Source of the DNA: Acidobacteriota bacterium | Lineage (GTDB): Bacteria > Planctomycetota > Phycisphaerae > WQYP01 > JAJZKJ01 | Direction: 5' to 3' | Assembly: GCA_021804195.1 (NCBI GenBank) | Contig: JAJZKJ010000112.1 | Coordinates: 1 to 6,982 of the forward strand | DNA: 6,982 nucleotides | Shown here: positions 1-6,846 of the stretch, piece after piece | How the letters are laid out: the number at the start of each line of letters is the position of its first letter | How positions within the stretch are numbered: the first letter of the stretch is position 1 | Notes under the pieces: model-generated | Seen by the model: only the letters and a program-made list of their open reading frames with translations | Database searches by the model: none | What the model was told of the DNA's origin: nothing | Position numbers and translations under genes: made by a program

Positions 1-774
1 TGGGTTTGGCGCCTGGCATTGTATACCCGCTTCGAGCGGATTCCCTCGCCCCGACAAGTCGCGGCGTTTCGCGAACTGGTGCAGCGGCGCAAAGAGCGCG
101 TGCCCGTTGCTTATCTCATCGGCAAAGCATGGTTCTTTTCGCTGGAATTGGACGTTTCCCCCGCCGTTCTGATTCCCCGCCCGGAGACGGAAACGCTCGT
201 GGAGCAGGCGATTCGTCTGGTCCGTAACACCACCGGTTGGGAAGCGCCGGAGATTCTTGACCTGGGAACCGGCAGTGGGTGCATTGCCATCGCCCTGGCC
301 AAAAATTTGCCCGGCGCCCGCATCGTGGCCGTCGATATCAGTTCCAGCGCGTTGGACATCGCCCGGAAAAATGCTCAAATGCTGGGCGTGCGCGATCGCG
401 TGCGCTGGCTTGAGGGTGATCTCTGCGAGCCGGTGCAATCGCTTTCTCCACCGGTGCGTTTTCATTTAATCGTCTCGAATCCACCGTATATTCCCGCCGA
501 TCAGGTCGATGCGCTGATGCCCGAGGTCAGCCGCCATGAACCACGCCTGGCCTTGGAAGCCGGTCCCGATGGACTGGCGTTTTACCGGCGCATCGCCACG
601 AGCGCCCCCGGCCTGCTGCGACCCGCCGGCGCATTGCTGGTGGAAACCGCGTTTGATCAGGCCGTGGCCGTGGAAGCGATACTCCTGGCCGCCGGCCATT
701 ATGATTCGTCCCGGATTATCCGCGACGACGCCGGCCGGGAGCGCTGCGTGCTGGTGCGGCTGGCGGCGTGCTGA
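1..774 (+). CDS. prmC: Peptide chain release factor N5-glutamine methyltransferase PrmC, 5'-truncated by window edge
   Basis: PrmC uses S-adenosylmethionine to methylate the glutamine of the GGQ motif in release factors RF1 and RF2, in the cytoplasm, which speeds translation termination. The reading frame is open from base 1 (first residues WVWRLALYTRF) and ends at TGA 772-774, giving 257 visible residues. Full-length PrmC is usually about 280-290 residues, so some 25-35 N-terminal residues lie outside the window. The TTG at 19 is therefore probably internal and not the start. Visible in order, numbered from base 1: the end of the N-terminal helical substrate domain with PVAYLIG; LIPRPETE, the family hallmark at the domain junction; the AdoMet-binding loop DLGTGSGCIAIAL from codon 87; the acidic VAVDIS strand; and the catalytic NPPY at codons 160-163 (bases 478-489), which binds the target glutamine. 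All key motifs are intact. In many bacteria prfA lies just upstream; that position is outside the window. Confidence 0.95.
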   Translation, partial: WVWRLALYTRFERIPSPRQVAAFRELVQRRKERVPVAYLIGKAWFFSLELDVSPAVLIPRPETETLVEQAIRLVRNTTGWEAPEILDLGTGSGCIAIALAKNLPGARIVAVDISSSALDIARKNAQMLGVRDRVRWLEGDLCEPVQSLSPPVRFHLIVSNPPYIPADQVDALMPEVSRHEPRLALEAGPDGLAFYRRIATSAPGLLRPAGALLVETAFDQAVAVEAILLAAGHYDSSRIIRDDAGRERCVLVRLAAC

Positions 775-797
775 AAGCTTGCTTTTCAAAGCGCCCG

Positions 798-830
798 CCG
801 GGCTATCCACCCGACTGTTGATAGCCCCGG
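798..830. terminator. Inverted repeat between convergent prmC and GH63 gene, possible two-way terminator
   Basis: GGGCTATC (800-807) and GATAGCCC (820-827) form a perfect 8-bp stem with a 12-base loop. Two more C-G pairs (798-799 with 829-830) close it if C828 bulges out. The TAG stop of the leftward glycosidase gene (805-803) lies inside one arm, and the repeat starts 23 bases past the prmC stop. The position between two converging genes fits a terminator serving both strands. Neither side has a clear run of Ts after the stem, so a classical intrinsic terminator is not shown; it could instead be a 3'-end stabilising hairpin. Confidence 0.35.
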
Positions 831-3484
831 GTGATATAGTCGATCAACTGCACCACCAGGGCGGTCCAGCCGGTTTGATGCGAGGCGCCGATGCCCGCGC
901 CATTATCGCCATGAAAATATTCATAGAAGAGAGGTAAATCCTTCCAGAGCGGATTCTCCTGAAACATGCTTTGGCCGCCGAAAACCGGGCGGCGACCATC
1001 TTTGTCGGGCAGAAATATCGAAACCATCCGCCGCGCCAACTCCTCCGAAAGTTGCAGAAGATTCATGGATTTTCCCGTCCGCCCCGGCCACGCCACGGTA
1101 ACGTCGTTTCCATAAAACCGATGGTAACTGCGCAGGGAGGTAATAAGCAGATAGGCCGTGGGGAACCAGATGGGGCCGCGCCAGTTGGAATTTCCGCCGA
1201 AAAGGCGCGTCTGCGATTCGGCCGGTTCGTAACGCACCACCCAGTCGCGCTGGTCAAAGCCGATATGGTACGGGTGCTCCAGATGATAACGCGAAAGGGA
1301 CCGCAGACCGAAGGGCGACAAAAATTCATTTTCATCCGCCACGCGACTCAGCACGCGTTGGAGCCGGTGTTGATTGGCGATGCTCAACAGGCAGCGCCGT
1401 CCGTCCGGCGACCAGGTACAGCCTATGCTTTCCTGCTGAATGCTTTCCTGTATATTTTTCGACTCCCAGCGTTCCCGGAAAGCCGGCAGATTTTCAAACC
1501 AGCTTTTCTCCAGAACTTGCACCGCGTAAAGCGGAATCAATCCCACGCTGGATCGCACGCGCAGGGGAATAGCGAATCCCCGCCGCGGGCAGATGATCTT
1601 GTCGTAGTAAAAACCGTCCTGCGAATCCCACAACCCCACATCGCCGGTCGCGGGCGTATTGATCGCCCGGGAAATGGCGATGAAATGATCCAGAAATTTC
1701 AGGGCCAGGTGGCTGTAGACGGGATCCTCCTGCGCCAGTTCCAGGCCGATGGTCATCATGTTCAGACAGAAAAGGCCCATCCAGCCCGTGGCGTCCGCCT
1801 GTTCAAGCATCCGGTTGTTGGGCAGCGGCTGGCTGCGGTCGAACACCGAAATGTTATCCAGCCCCAGGAACCCGCCCTCAAAGACGTTGTGGCCGCGGTT
1901 ATCCTTGCGGTTGACCCACCAGATAAAATTCAGCAGCAACTTGTGATACAGGCGTTCCAGGAAGGCGCGGTCTCCCGCGCCGCCGCGCCGCCTTTTTTCC
2001 ATGTTGTAGACGCGCCATACGGCCAGCGCCTGCAGCGGGGGATTGGCGTCGTTGAACGACCATTCATAGGCGGGCAACTGTCCGGAAAGATTCTGGTAGC
2101 GCTCGGAGGTGATGAGTTCGAGCTGCGCCTTTGCCATTTGAATATCAACATAGCTGAGTGTAAGGCAGTGAAAGGCCCAGTCCCAGGCGCCGAACCAGGG
2201 ATATTCCCATTTGTCCGGCATGACGATGACGTCCCGGGCGGCCAGCCGCCGCCAGTCGGCGTTCCGCCCCTGTTGGCGCGGCGCGGGGGCGGAGAAATTC
2301 TCGTCGCCCCGCAGCCACGTGCGCACGTCGTAGTGGTAAAATTGCTTGCTCCAGAGCAGACCGGACAGGGCCTGCCGCTGCGTGCGGCGCAGCGCCGCGG
2401 GACAGGTCGCCGGCAGCAGGGCCGCGTAAAATTCATCCGCTTCCGCCAACCGTTGCTGGAAAATCTCCGTAAAGTCCGCGAAGGGGTCCGCAAGTTCCCG
2501 TTCCGCCAGCACCAGTTGCACCGTCTGCGCGGCCCCGCCGGAGAGCGAGCACTGGTAGTGCAGCGCCGCCTTGGTTCCCCAAGGATGCTGGTGCACGGCG
2601 GCAGGGCGGTTCTGCACCAGGTATTCGTGAAAAGCGTCCTTGACCGCCGGATGGCTGTTGGGAACGCCAAAAAGCCGCTGGCGGTTCGTCTCGTTAAACG
2701 TAAATAGCGTTTCCAACACACCGCCGTGCGCGTAGAGCCGGTACGGGGCCAATTCCGGATGGTCCGTCCGCAGCGTGATACGGTCCGGATCGTGCGGACC
2801 TTGCATCCGAATGACGGGCTGCGGACCCGGCTGGGCGCCCCAGGACCAGGTGTTGCGGAACCACAACGTGGGCAGCACGTGCAGCATCGCCAGGTTCTTG
2901 CCGCAGTTGCGCACCGTACAGCGGAAAAGAATACGTCCCGGATCCGCCTTGGCGTACTCCAGGGTGATGTCGAAAAAAGCGTTGGCGGCGAACACGTTCG
3001 TGTCCACCAACTCGTATTCCGGCTGGTCCGGTCCCCGATGGCGGTTGATCTCAACGAGCTGGCGATAGGGAAATTCGGCATGGGGATAGCGGTATACCAT
3101 TTTCATATATGAATGGGAAGGCGTGTTATCCAGGTAAAAATAGTATTCTTTGACATCTTCTCCATGGTTGCCCTCCTGATTGTTCAGACCAAAAAACCGT
3201 TCCTTGAGAATCGGATCCCGGCCGTTCCAGAACGTCGGCGCCAAACAGAGAATCTGCCGCTGGTCGCATATTCCACCGATGCCGTCTTCGCTCCAGCGGT
3301 AGGCCCGGCTGCGGGCCATGTCGTGGGGGAAATAGTTCCAGGCGTCGCCGGTGGGCGAGTAATCCTCGCGCACCGTGCCCCACGCCCGATCCGCCAGATA
3401 GGGACCCCATTGACGCCATGCCGCGGCGATTTTCTCATCGGCCAGACGCTGCTGTTCGGCGTTGGACATTGGTTGTTGCCTCAT
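803..3484 (-). CDS. GH63-family (MGH1-type) glycoside hydrolase, putative alpha-glucosidase
   Basis: Resembles the long bacterial 'glucosidase' proteins of family GH63, the family of eukaryotic processing glucosidase I, E. coli YgjK and mannosylglycerate hydrolases. They hydrolyse alpha-glycosidic bonds with inversion; the substrate here is unknown. From the ATG at 3484 the protein has 893 residues, normal for this bacterial type. An N-terminal beta-rich domain (about 1-340) carries family wording such as GDAWNYFPHD (46-55) and SEDGIGGICD (65-74). An (alpha/alpha)6 barrel (about 360-885) carries WFGAWDWAF (430-438), SFNDANPP (476-483), GLDNIS (541-546), NWRGPIWFP (767-775) and YEYFHGDNGAGIGA (854-867). 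By analogy with trehalase-type barrels I infer Asp543 as general acid and Glu855 as general base. No signal peptide is seen, so it is probably cytoplasmic. The 3484 start has AGGAG (3496-3492) seven bases ahead. A GTG at 3550 and an ATG at 3469 are alternatives, the latter with GAGG nine bases upstream. It follows rodA by 62 bp and converges on prmC. Confidence 0.88.
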   Translation of the reverse strand: MRQQPMSNAEQQRLADEKIAAAWRQWGPYLADRAWGTVREDYSPTGDAWNYFPHDMARSRAYRWSEDGIGGICDQRQILCLAPTFWNGRDPILKERFFGLNNQEGNHGEDVKEYYFYLDNTPSHSYMKMVYRYPHAEFPYRQLVEINRHRGPDQPEYELVDTNVFAANAFFDITLEYAKADPGRILFRCTVRNCGKNLAMLHVLPTLWFRNTWSWGAQPGPQPVIRMQGPHDPDRITLRTDHPELAPYRLYAHGGVLETLFTFNETNRQRLFGVPNSHPAVKDAFHEYLVQNRPAAVHQHPWGTKAALHYQCSLSGGAAQTVQLVLAERELADPFADFTEIFQQRLAEADEFYAALLPATCPAALRRTQRQALSGLLWSKQFYHYDVRTWLRGDENFSAPAPRQQGRNADWRRLAARDVIVMPDKWEYPWFGAWDWAFHCLTLSYVDIQMAKAQLELITSERYQNLSGQLPAYEWSFNDANPPLQALAVWRVYNMEKRRRGGAGDRAFLERLYHKLLLNFIWWVNRKDNRGHNVFEGGFLGLDNISVFDRSQPLPNNRMLEQADATGWMGLFCLNMMTIGLELAQEDPVYSHLALKFLDHFIAISRAINTPATGDVGLWDSQDGFYYDKIICPRRGFAIPLRVRSSVGLIPLYAVQVLEKSWFENLPAFRERWESKNIQESIQQESIGCTWSPDGRRCLLSIANQHRLQRVLSRVADENEFLSPFGLRSLSRYHLEHPYHIGFDQRDWVVRYEPAESQTRLFGGNSNWRGPIWFPTAYLLITSLRSYHRFYGNDVTVAWPGRTGKSMNLLQLSEELARRMVSIFLPDKDGRRPVFGGQSMFQENPLWKDLPLFYEYFHGDNGAGIGASHQTGWTALVVQLIDYITRGYQQSGG

Positions 3485-3491
3485 CCATAGA

Positions 3492-3496
3492 CTCCT
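3492..3496 (-). promoter_or_regulatory. Ribosome binding site that decides the GH63 gene start
   Basis: On the minus strand AGGAG (3496-3492) stands seven bases before ATG 3484-3482. This is the best Shine-Dalgarno match near any candidate start of the glycosidase gene and argues against the longer GTG start at 3550, whose 22 extra residues (beginning MSRPGDKVRR) look unlike a family N-terminus. Confidence 0.7.
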
Positions 3497-3499
3497 GCC

Positions 3500-3537
3500 G
3501 TTTACCGCATGGTATACGTGCCGGCGGACCTTGTCAC
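3500..3537 (-). promoter_or_regulatory. Weak candidate promoter with overlapping operator-like palindrome upstream of the GH63 gene
   Basis: In the 62-bp gap between rodA and the glycosidase gene, the minus strand reads GTGACA (3537-3532; 5 of 6 to TTGACA), then 15 bases, then TATACC (3516-3511; 4 of 6 to TATAAT). The -10 half lies inside an imperfect palindrome, GTATACC-ATGC-GGTAAAC (3517-3500), with 6 of 7 arm positions pairing. A repressor site covering a -10 box would be one reading; an RNA hairpin just upstream of the ribosome binding site is another. The spacer is shorter than the usual 17, so the promoter call is weak. Confidence 0.25.
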
Positions 3538-3546
3538 CCGGTCGGC

Positions 3547-4761
3547 TCACGGCGGGCCGGAATGGTGTCGCTGGCGCATCGCCACGTTGAGGATCAACGA
3601 CGTCGCCAACATATCCGCCACCAGGGCGCTACCGCCATAGGACATGAATGGCAACGTAATGCCCACCACCGGAATCAGGCCCGTCGTCATGGCCATGTTG
3701 ATGGTCGCCTGGAGAACCATCATCGAGGAAAGCCCGACCACCATCAGCCGGCCGAACGAATCGGCGCAATTACCCGCGATTTCCATGCACGCCGCGAAGA
3801 AAACTCCATAAAGCGCAAGAATCGTCATGCACCCGGCGAATCCCCACTGGCTGCCCACCACGGAAAAGATGAAGTCGTTGGCCGCCTCCGGAAGCAGATC
3901 GTGGCGAATCTGGTCCGCGCCCCGCAATCCGCGGCCCAGAAGGCCGCCGCTGCCCAGGGCTATTTCGCTCTGCCGCCGTTGATACAAATTACCGGATAGC
4001 TGGGCCGGGGACGGTTTGCCGCTGGCGAACAGCGCCACAATTCGCTGCTTCTGATAGCCGCGCAGGAGTGGATAACATCCCGGCGCCACCGCCAACGCGA
4101 TCAGGGCTATGGCGATGAGATACCGGAACCGCGCCCCCGCCGCGATCAGCATGGCGTAGAGCACCGGTGGAAACAGCAGCGCGGTGCCCAGGTCCGACTC
4201 CACCAGGATCAGTCCCATCGGGACGAGCATCAATAGAAAAGGAACGATGAGCTTGGATAAATCGCGGCAATCGCGGTGCCACCGCAGAGACCACGCCACC
4301 GCCATGACAAATGATATTTTCGCCAGTTCGCTGGGTTGGAAGTCCGCCCCGCCCGGCAGCAGGAACCAACGGTGGCTTCCTTTGATCGCCGGCGCCAAAA
4401 GTACGCCGATCAGCAGCACACAGGTGAAGGCGTAAAAGAGGTAAGCGACGCGCCCCAGGCGCGGGTAGGCTGGAATCAGGGCGAGCAGCAGAAATACCGC
4501 GCCGATGACGAGGTGAATTTCCTGTCGCGGCAGACGCAGCGGGCCGCAGATGCGCACCGCCGCCAGGCTCGCGGCGCATAGCAGCAGAATAGTCAGCAAC
4601 ATCAGCCAGGCGATACGCGTGGCGATGAGTTGCGGAACGATCTGACGCCACAGCCGCCGTGTGAGCGAATCGCCCCCACCCCGGCGCGATCGCGATTCGA
4701 GCCGGTGATTTCCCCGCCCGGCCGGCGGGGGAGAAAGCAAGGATGGAGTCTCATTTTTCAA
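3547..4761 (-). CDS. rodA: Rod-shape SEDS glycosyltransferase RodA
   Basis: RodA is the multi-pass inner-membrane peptidoglycan polymerase of the elongasome; it joins lipid II into glycan strands together with PBP2. From a TTG at 4761 the protein has 404 residues, near the family norm, with about ten hydrophobic segments beginning at residue 45. SEDS hallmarks are intact: HRWFLLPGGADFQPSE (130-145) with the conserved Glu145; ESDLGT (188-193); PEAANDFIF (291-299) with Asp296 matching the essential aspartate of E. coli RodA (Asp262); and LPFMSYGGSA (370-379) near the C-terminus. The start is unsure: this frame has no ATG or GTG between the mrdA stop and transmembrane segment 1. TTG 4761 overlaps the mrdA stop as TTGA, which suggests translational coupling, and TTG 4740 is the alternative. 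Neither has a good ribosome binding site. Residues 8-32, rich in Pro, Gly and Arg, come from a GC-rich palindromic element. The longer frame up to 4917 lies inside mrdA and is not credible. Confidence 0.93.
   Translation of the reverse strand: MKNETPSLLSPPPAGRGNHRLESRSRRGGGDSLTRRLWRQIVPQLIATRIAWLMLLTILLLCAASLAAVRICGPLRLPRQEIHLVIGAVFLLLALIPAYPRLGRVAYLFYAFTCVLLIGVLLAPAIKGSHRWFLLPGGADFQPSELAKISFVMAVAWSLRWHRDCRDLSKLIVPFLLMLVPMGLILVESDLGTALLFPPVLYAMLIAAGARFRYLIAIALIALAVAPGCYPLLRGYQKQRIVALFASGKPSPAQLSGNLYQRRQSEIALGSGGLLGRGLRGADQIRHDLLPEAANDFIFSVVGSQWGFAGCMTILALYGVFFAACMEIAGNCADSFGRLMVVGLSSMMVLQATINMAMTTGLIPVVGITLPFMSYGGSALVADMLATSLILNVAMRQRHHSGPP
4664..4738. repeat. GC-rich double-palindrome (REP/MITE-like) element at the mrdA-rodA junction
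   Basis: Two neighbouring hairpin-capable palindromes fill this stretch. The first pairs CACCCCGGC (4677-4685, two bases bulged) with GCCGGTG (4701-4707) around CGCGATCGCG (4685-4694); an overlapping 8-bp pair, CGAATCGC (4666-4673) with GCGATTCG (4692-4699), is an alternative fold. The second pairs CCCCGCC (4712-4718) with GGCGGGG (4724-4730) around a 5-base loop. The compact paired-palindrome layout is like REP or short MITE elements found between genes in many GC-rich genomes. Here it lies within the start of the rodA frame. Only one copy is in the window, so dispersal is inferred, not seen. Confidence 0.4.
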
Positions 4762-6815
4762 GGCGTATCCAGCTTGGGCAGGTAACCATTTTGCTCCATG
4801 TCCAGAATGCACTGCCGCACGATCGGCCCGGCGCGGCGCCCGCCGTCTCCGCCCATCGGCACCACGGCGGCAATCACATATTTCGGATGGTTCGCCGGCA
4901 CCGCGCCGACAAACCATGCATCATCTCCCTTTACCACGGTCATTTTGCCGTTCTTACGCACAAGCCGGCGCGTCTGGGCGGTTCCGGTCTTTCCCTCCAC
5001 CGGTATGTTCATGCGCAGCACCGGCGCGGTTCCCTTGGCGCCATGCACCACCTGGTACATACCGCGCCAGATATACCCCAGGTCCGCCGTGGCAAGTTTG
5101 ATCCGGCGGGGAGGCGGACGGGGAAACCCCTCGATCAACTGCGGCGCCATCCATATTCCGCCCCTTAACAGCGCGGTGTAGGCGTTGGCCAACTGCAACG
5201 GCGTAAGCGTGATCGGTCCCTGGCCGATGCCCAGGAATATGGCGTTCGTCTGGTCCGCCAGACTGGTCCCCTTGCCATGAATGTGCGGCAAGCTCCCGCC
5301 ACTGTCCTCCGGAAGCCCTACTCCCGTCGGCCTGTCCAGTCCGAATTCCCGGTAGCCGGCGACCAGCCGCTTGAATCCCAACCGCATTCCAACCTGGTAA
5401 AAATACGTGTCACAGGACTGCTCCAGGGCGCCAACGAGCGTCAACGGCCCGGGCGCATAAGGAAAAGTCCAGTTATGAAATATTCCCGGATGGCCGGGAA
5501 ACAGATAGGCCCCGCAGTTGATAACGGTGTGCGGAGTAAGCACGCCATCGGTCATGGCGAATGAGGCCTCAATGGGTTTGACAACGCTGCCCGGCGGATA
5601 CACCGCCGCCACCGCACGGTTGACCAGCGGCAGATGCGGATCATGAACCAGTTGTTCGAACTTCCGGTGAAAAGTATTGGCGTTGTAACCCGGTTCAGAA
5701 AGCATCAGCAGCACCCGGTTATGCTTGACGGAAAGCACAACCACGGCGGCATTATGCATCCGGCCCTTGAAATTCAGCAGATGGCGGGCCGGATCCAGCA
5801 GCGCCTTCTGGAGGGCCTGCTGCAATTTGATGTCCAATGTCAGGTGAATGGTCTTGCCGGGAATGGGAGCGCGGCGATCCCTCATGATCTCTCGCCCGTC
5901 GAGGTTCACCAACTTCACGCCCCGCACGCCGCGAAGCAGGTTCTCAGCCGCCAATTCCACACCCGAGGCCCCCATCGAATCGCCGGGCAGGTATCCCTTG
6001 AGATTTCCCTTTGTGTCCCGCAAGGCGCCCGGAATCAAGCGGGGCATAATAAATGGGTCTTTGGCCAGCACCGCCGGCGTTACCTGGCGCAGGACCCCGA
6101 CCACTTGTGCCGCGACATTTCCGTAGGGATACACGCGATGCGTTCCCGCCTCCACAACCAATCCCGGGTAGCGATCCGCGTGTTTTTTGAAATAGAAGGC
6201 CACCGCGGGAGGAATATTCGGGATAATCGTGTGCGCCTCGTGGGCCTCGGCCAGGTCCACGGGGTTGGCCAGTCCGAGCCGCACGTCGATGCTCCGCGGC
6301 GATTCATCCGCCCCTACCGCGTTGTGCCGGCTGTAACGCATCGTCCAAACATCCTCCCGCAGCAATTGCATGCGGGCGCGGATCACGTCAAAGCGTTCGA
6401 GCACACGGGCCAACGGCCGGCCACAGTGTCGGGCCACCGCCGCCGGCTCCCGGCGAAGTTCGCGGGCAATGCGGCGCCGCTGGGCCGGCAGATGGGCCAG
6501 AATCGCCGCACGTGTGTGGTAGCGTATTTTGAGCCGCCGAACCGCCTGGCGCGTGATCCAGGGATCGTCCATGTTCATCGCCTGGTACTCAATGGCCAGG
6601 TTGTAACAGGGCGCCTCCGCGGCCAGGTAGCGACCCCGCCGGTCCACAATCGAACCGCGCCGCGTTGGAATAATAAAATGTCGATAATTGAAACTTTGCG
6701 CCTGGTCCTTCCAGAATTTCGCCCGGACAATCTGCAGCACCGCCAGACGCGCCGCGATGATTCCCATCGCCAGAATCAGCAGAATCAACAAAAAAATCAA
6801 ACGCCGTTTTAACAT
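4758..6815 (-). CDS. mrdA: Penicillin-binding protein 2, elongasome transpeptidase (class B PBP)
   Basis: PBP2 cross-links peptidoglycan stem peptides during cylindrical growth, as partner and activator of RodA. The protein has 685 residues, longer than E. coli PBP2 (633). A short cytoplasmic start and one membrane anchor (about 5-30, LIFLLILLILAMGIIAARL) place the rest in the periplasm. The pedestal domain begins near RRGSIVDRRGRYLA (52-65), with YPYGNVAAQVVG (229-240) and MGASGVELAAENLLRG (281-296). The transpeptidase domain follows LTLDIKLQQ (325-333). All active-site motifs are present: SVVK with nucleophile Ser410 and Lys413; SCD at 467-469, the Asp form of the SxN motif usual in PBP2; and KTGT at 609-612. 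Residues 85-160 form an Arg-rich helical expansion. The ATG at 6815 has only a weak ribosome binding site (AGG 12 bases upstream). The gene overlaps the proposed rodA start, the classical mrdA-rodA order. An intact active site predicts beta-lactam binding. Confidence 0.96.
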   Translation of the reverse strand: MLKRRLIFLLILLILAMGIIAARLAVLQIVRAKFWKDQAQSFNYRHFIIPTRRGSIVDRRGRYLAAEAPCYNLAIEYQAMNMDDPWITRQAVRRLKIRYHTRAAILAHLPAQRRRIARELRREPAAVARHCGRPLARVLERFDVIRARMQLLREDVWTMRYSRHNAVGADESPRSIDVRLGLANPVDLAEAHEAHTIIPNIPPAVAFYFKKHADRYPGLVVEAGTHRVYPYGNVAAQVVGVLRQVTPAVLAKDPFIMPRLIPGALRDTKGNLKGYLPGDSMGASGVELAAENLLRGVRGVKLVNLDGREIMRDRRAPIPGKTIHLTLDIKLQQALQKALLDPARHLLNFKGRMHNAAVVVLSVKHNRVLLMLSEPGYNANTFHRKFEQLVHDPHLPLVNRAVAAVYPPGSVVKPIEASFAMTDGVLTPHTVINCGAYLFPGHPGIFHNWTFPYAPGPLTLVGALEQSCDTYFYQVGMRLGFKRLVAGYREFGLDRPTGVGLPEDSGGSLPHIHGKGTSLADQTNAIFLGIGQGPITLTPLQLANAYTALLRGGIWMAPQLIEGFPRPPPRRIKLATADLGYIWRGMYQVVHGAKGTAPVLRMNIPVEGKTGTAQTRRLVRKNGKMTVVKGDDAWFVGAVPANHPKYVIAAVVPMGGDGGRRAGPIVRQCILDMEQNGYLPKLDTP

Positions 6816-6846
6816 GTCCGCCGGTTACCTGAGAAAGCTTAATTTC

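Noticed and set aside
391..400. CGCGATCGCG palindrome, also at 4685-4694, reminiscent of cyanobacterial HIP1 sites
   Set aside because: There are only two copies in 7 kb, and the HIP1 consensus GGCGATCGCC is not matched at the ends. This is not enough to call a repeat family.
774..803. Short palindromes after prmC (AAAGC-TT-GCTTT at 774-785, GCTTT-TC-AAAGC at 781-792, GCCC-GCC-GGGC at 793-803)
   Set aside because: Two-base loops and stems of four or five pairs are too weak or sterically poor for a terminator. The inverted repeat at 798-830 is the better candidate.
971..2707. A 578-codon open frame on the plus strand opposite the GH63 gene
   Set aside because: It is the antisense shadow of a GC-rich gene. 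The minus strand carries recognisable GH63 motifs along the whole stretch, while this product is low-complexity, rich in Arg, Gln and Pro, and matches no family.
1930..3081. A 383-codon minus-strand frame within the GH63 gene in another phase
   Set aside because: It is dominated by Arg, Ser, Thr and Cys, typical of an out-of-phase reading of GC-rich coding DNA, and overlaps the well-supported gene completely.
3485..3550. GTG at 3550 as start of the GH63 gene, overlapping the rodA stop as GTGA
   Set aside because: The overlap looks like translational coupling, but the ATG at 3484 has AGGAG at ideal spacing, and the added 22 residues do not resemble a family N-terminus. It is kept only as an alternative.
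5409..5417. SCD in place of SxN in PBP2 as a sign of a damaged active site
   Set aside because: Asp at this position is ordinary in PBP2 proteins (E. coli PBP2 also has an Ser-x-Asp triad), and the SxxK and KTGT motifs are intact.
5634..6812. A 392-codon open frame on the plus strand opposite mrdA
   Set aside because: It is also a shadow: the minus strand encodes an intact PBP2 with every active-site motif, and the antisense product has no recognisable domain.
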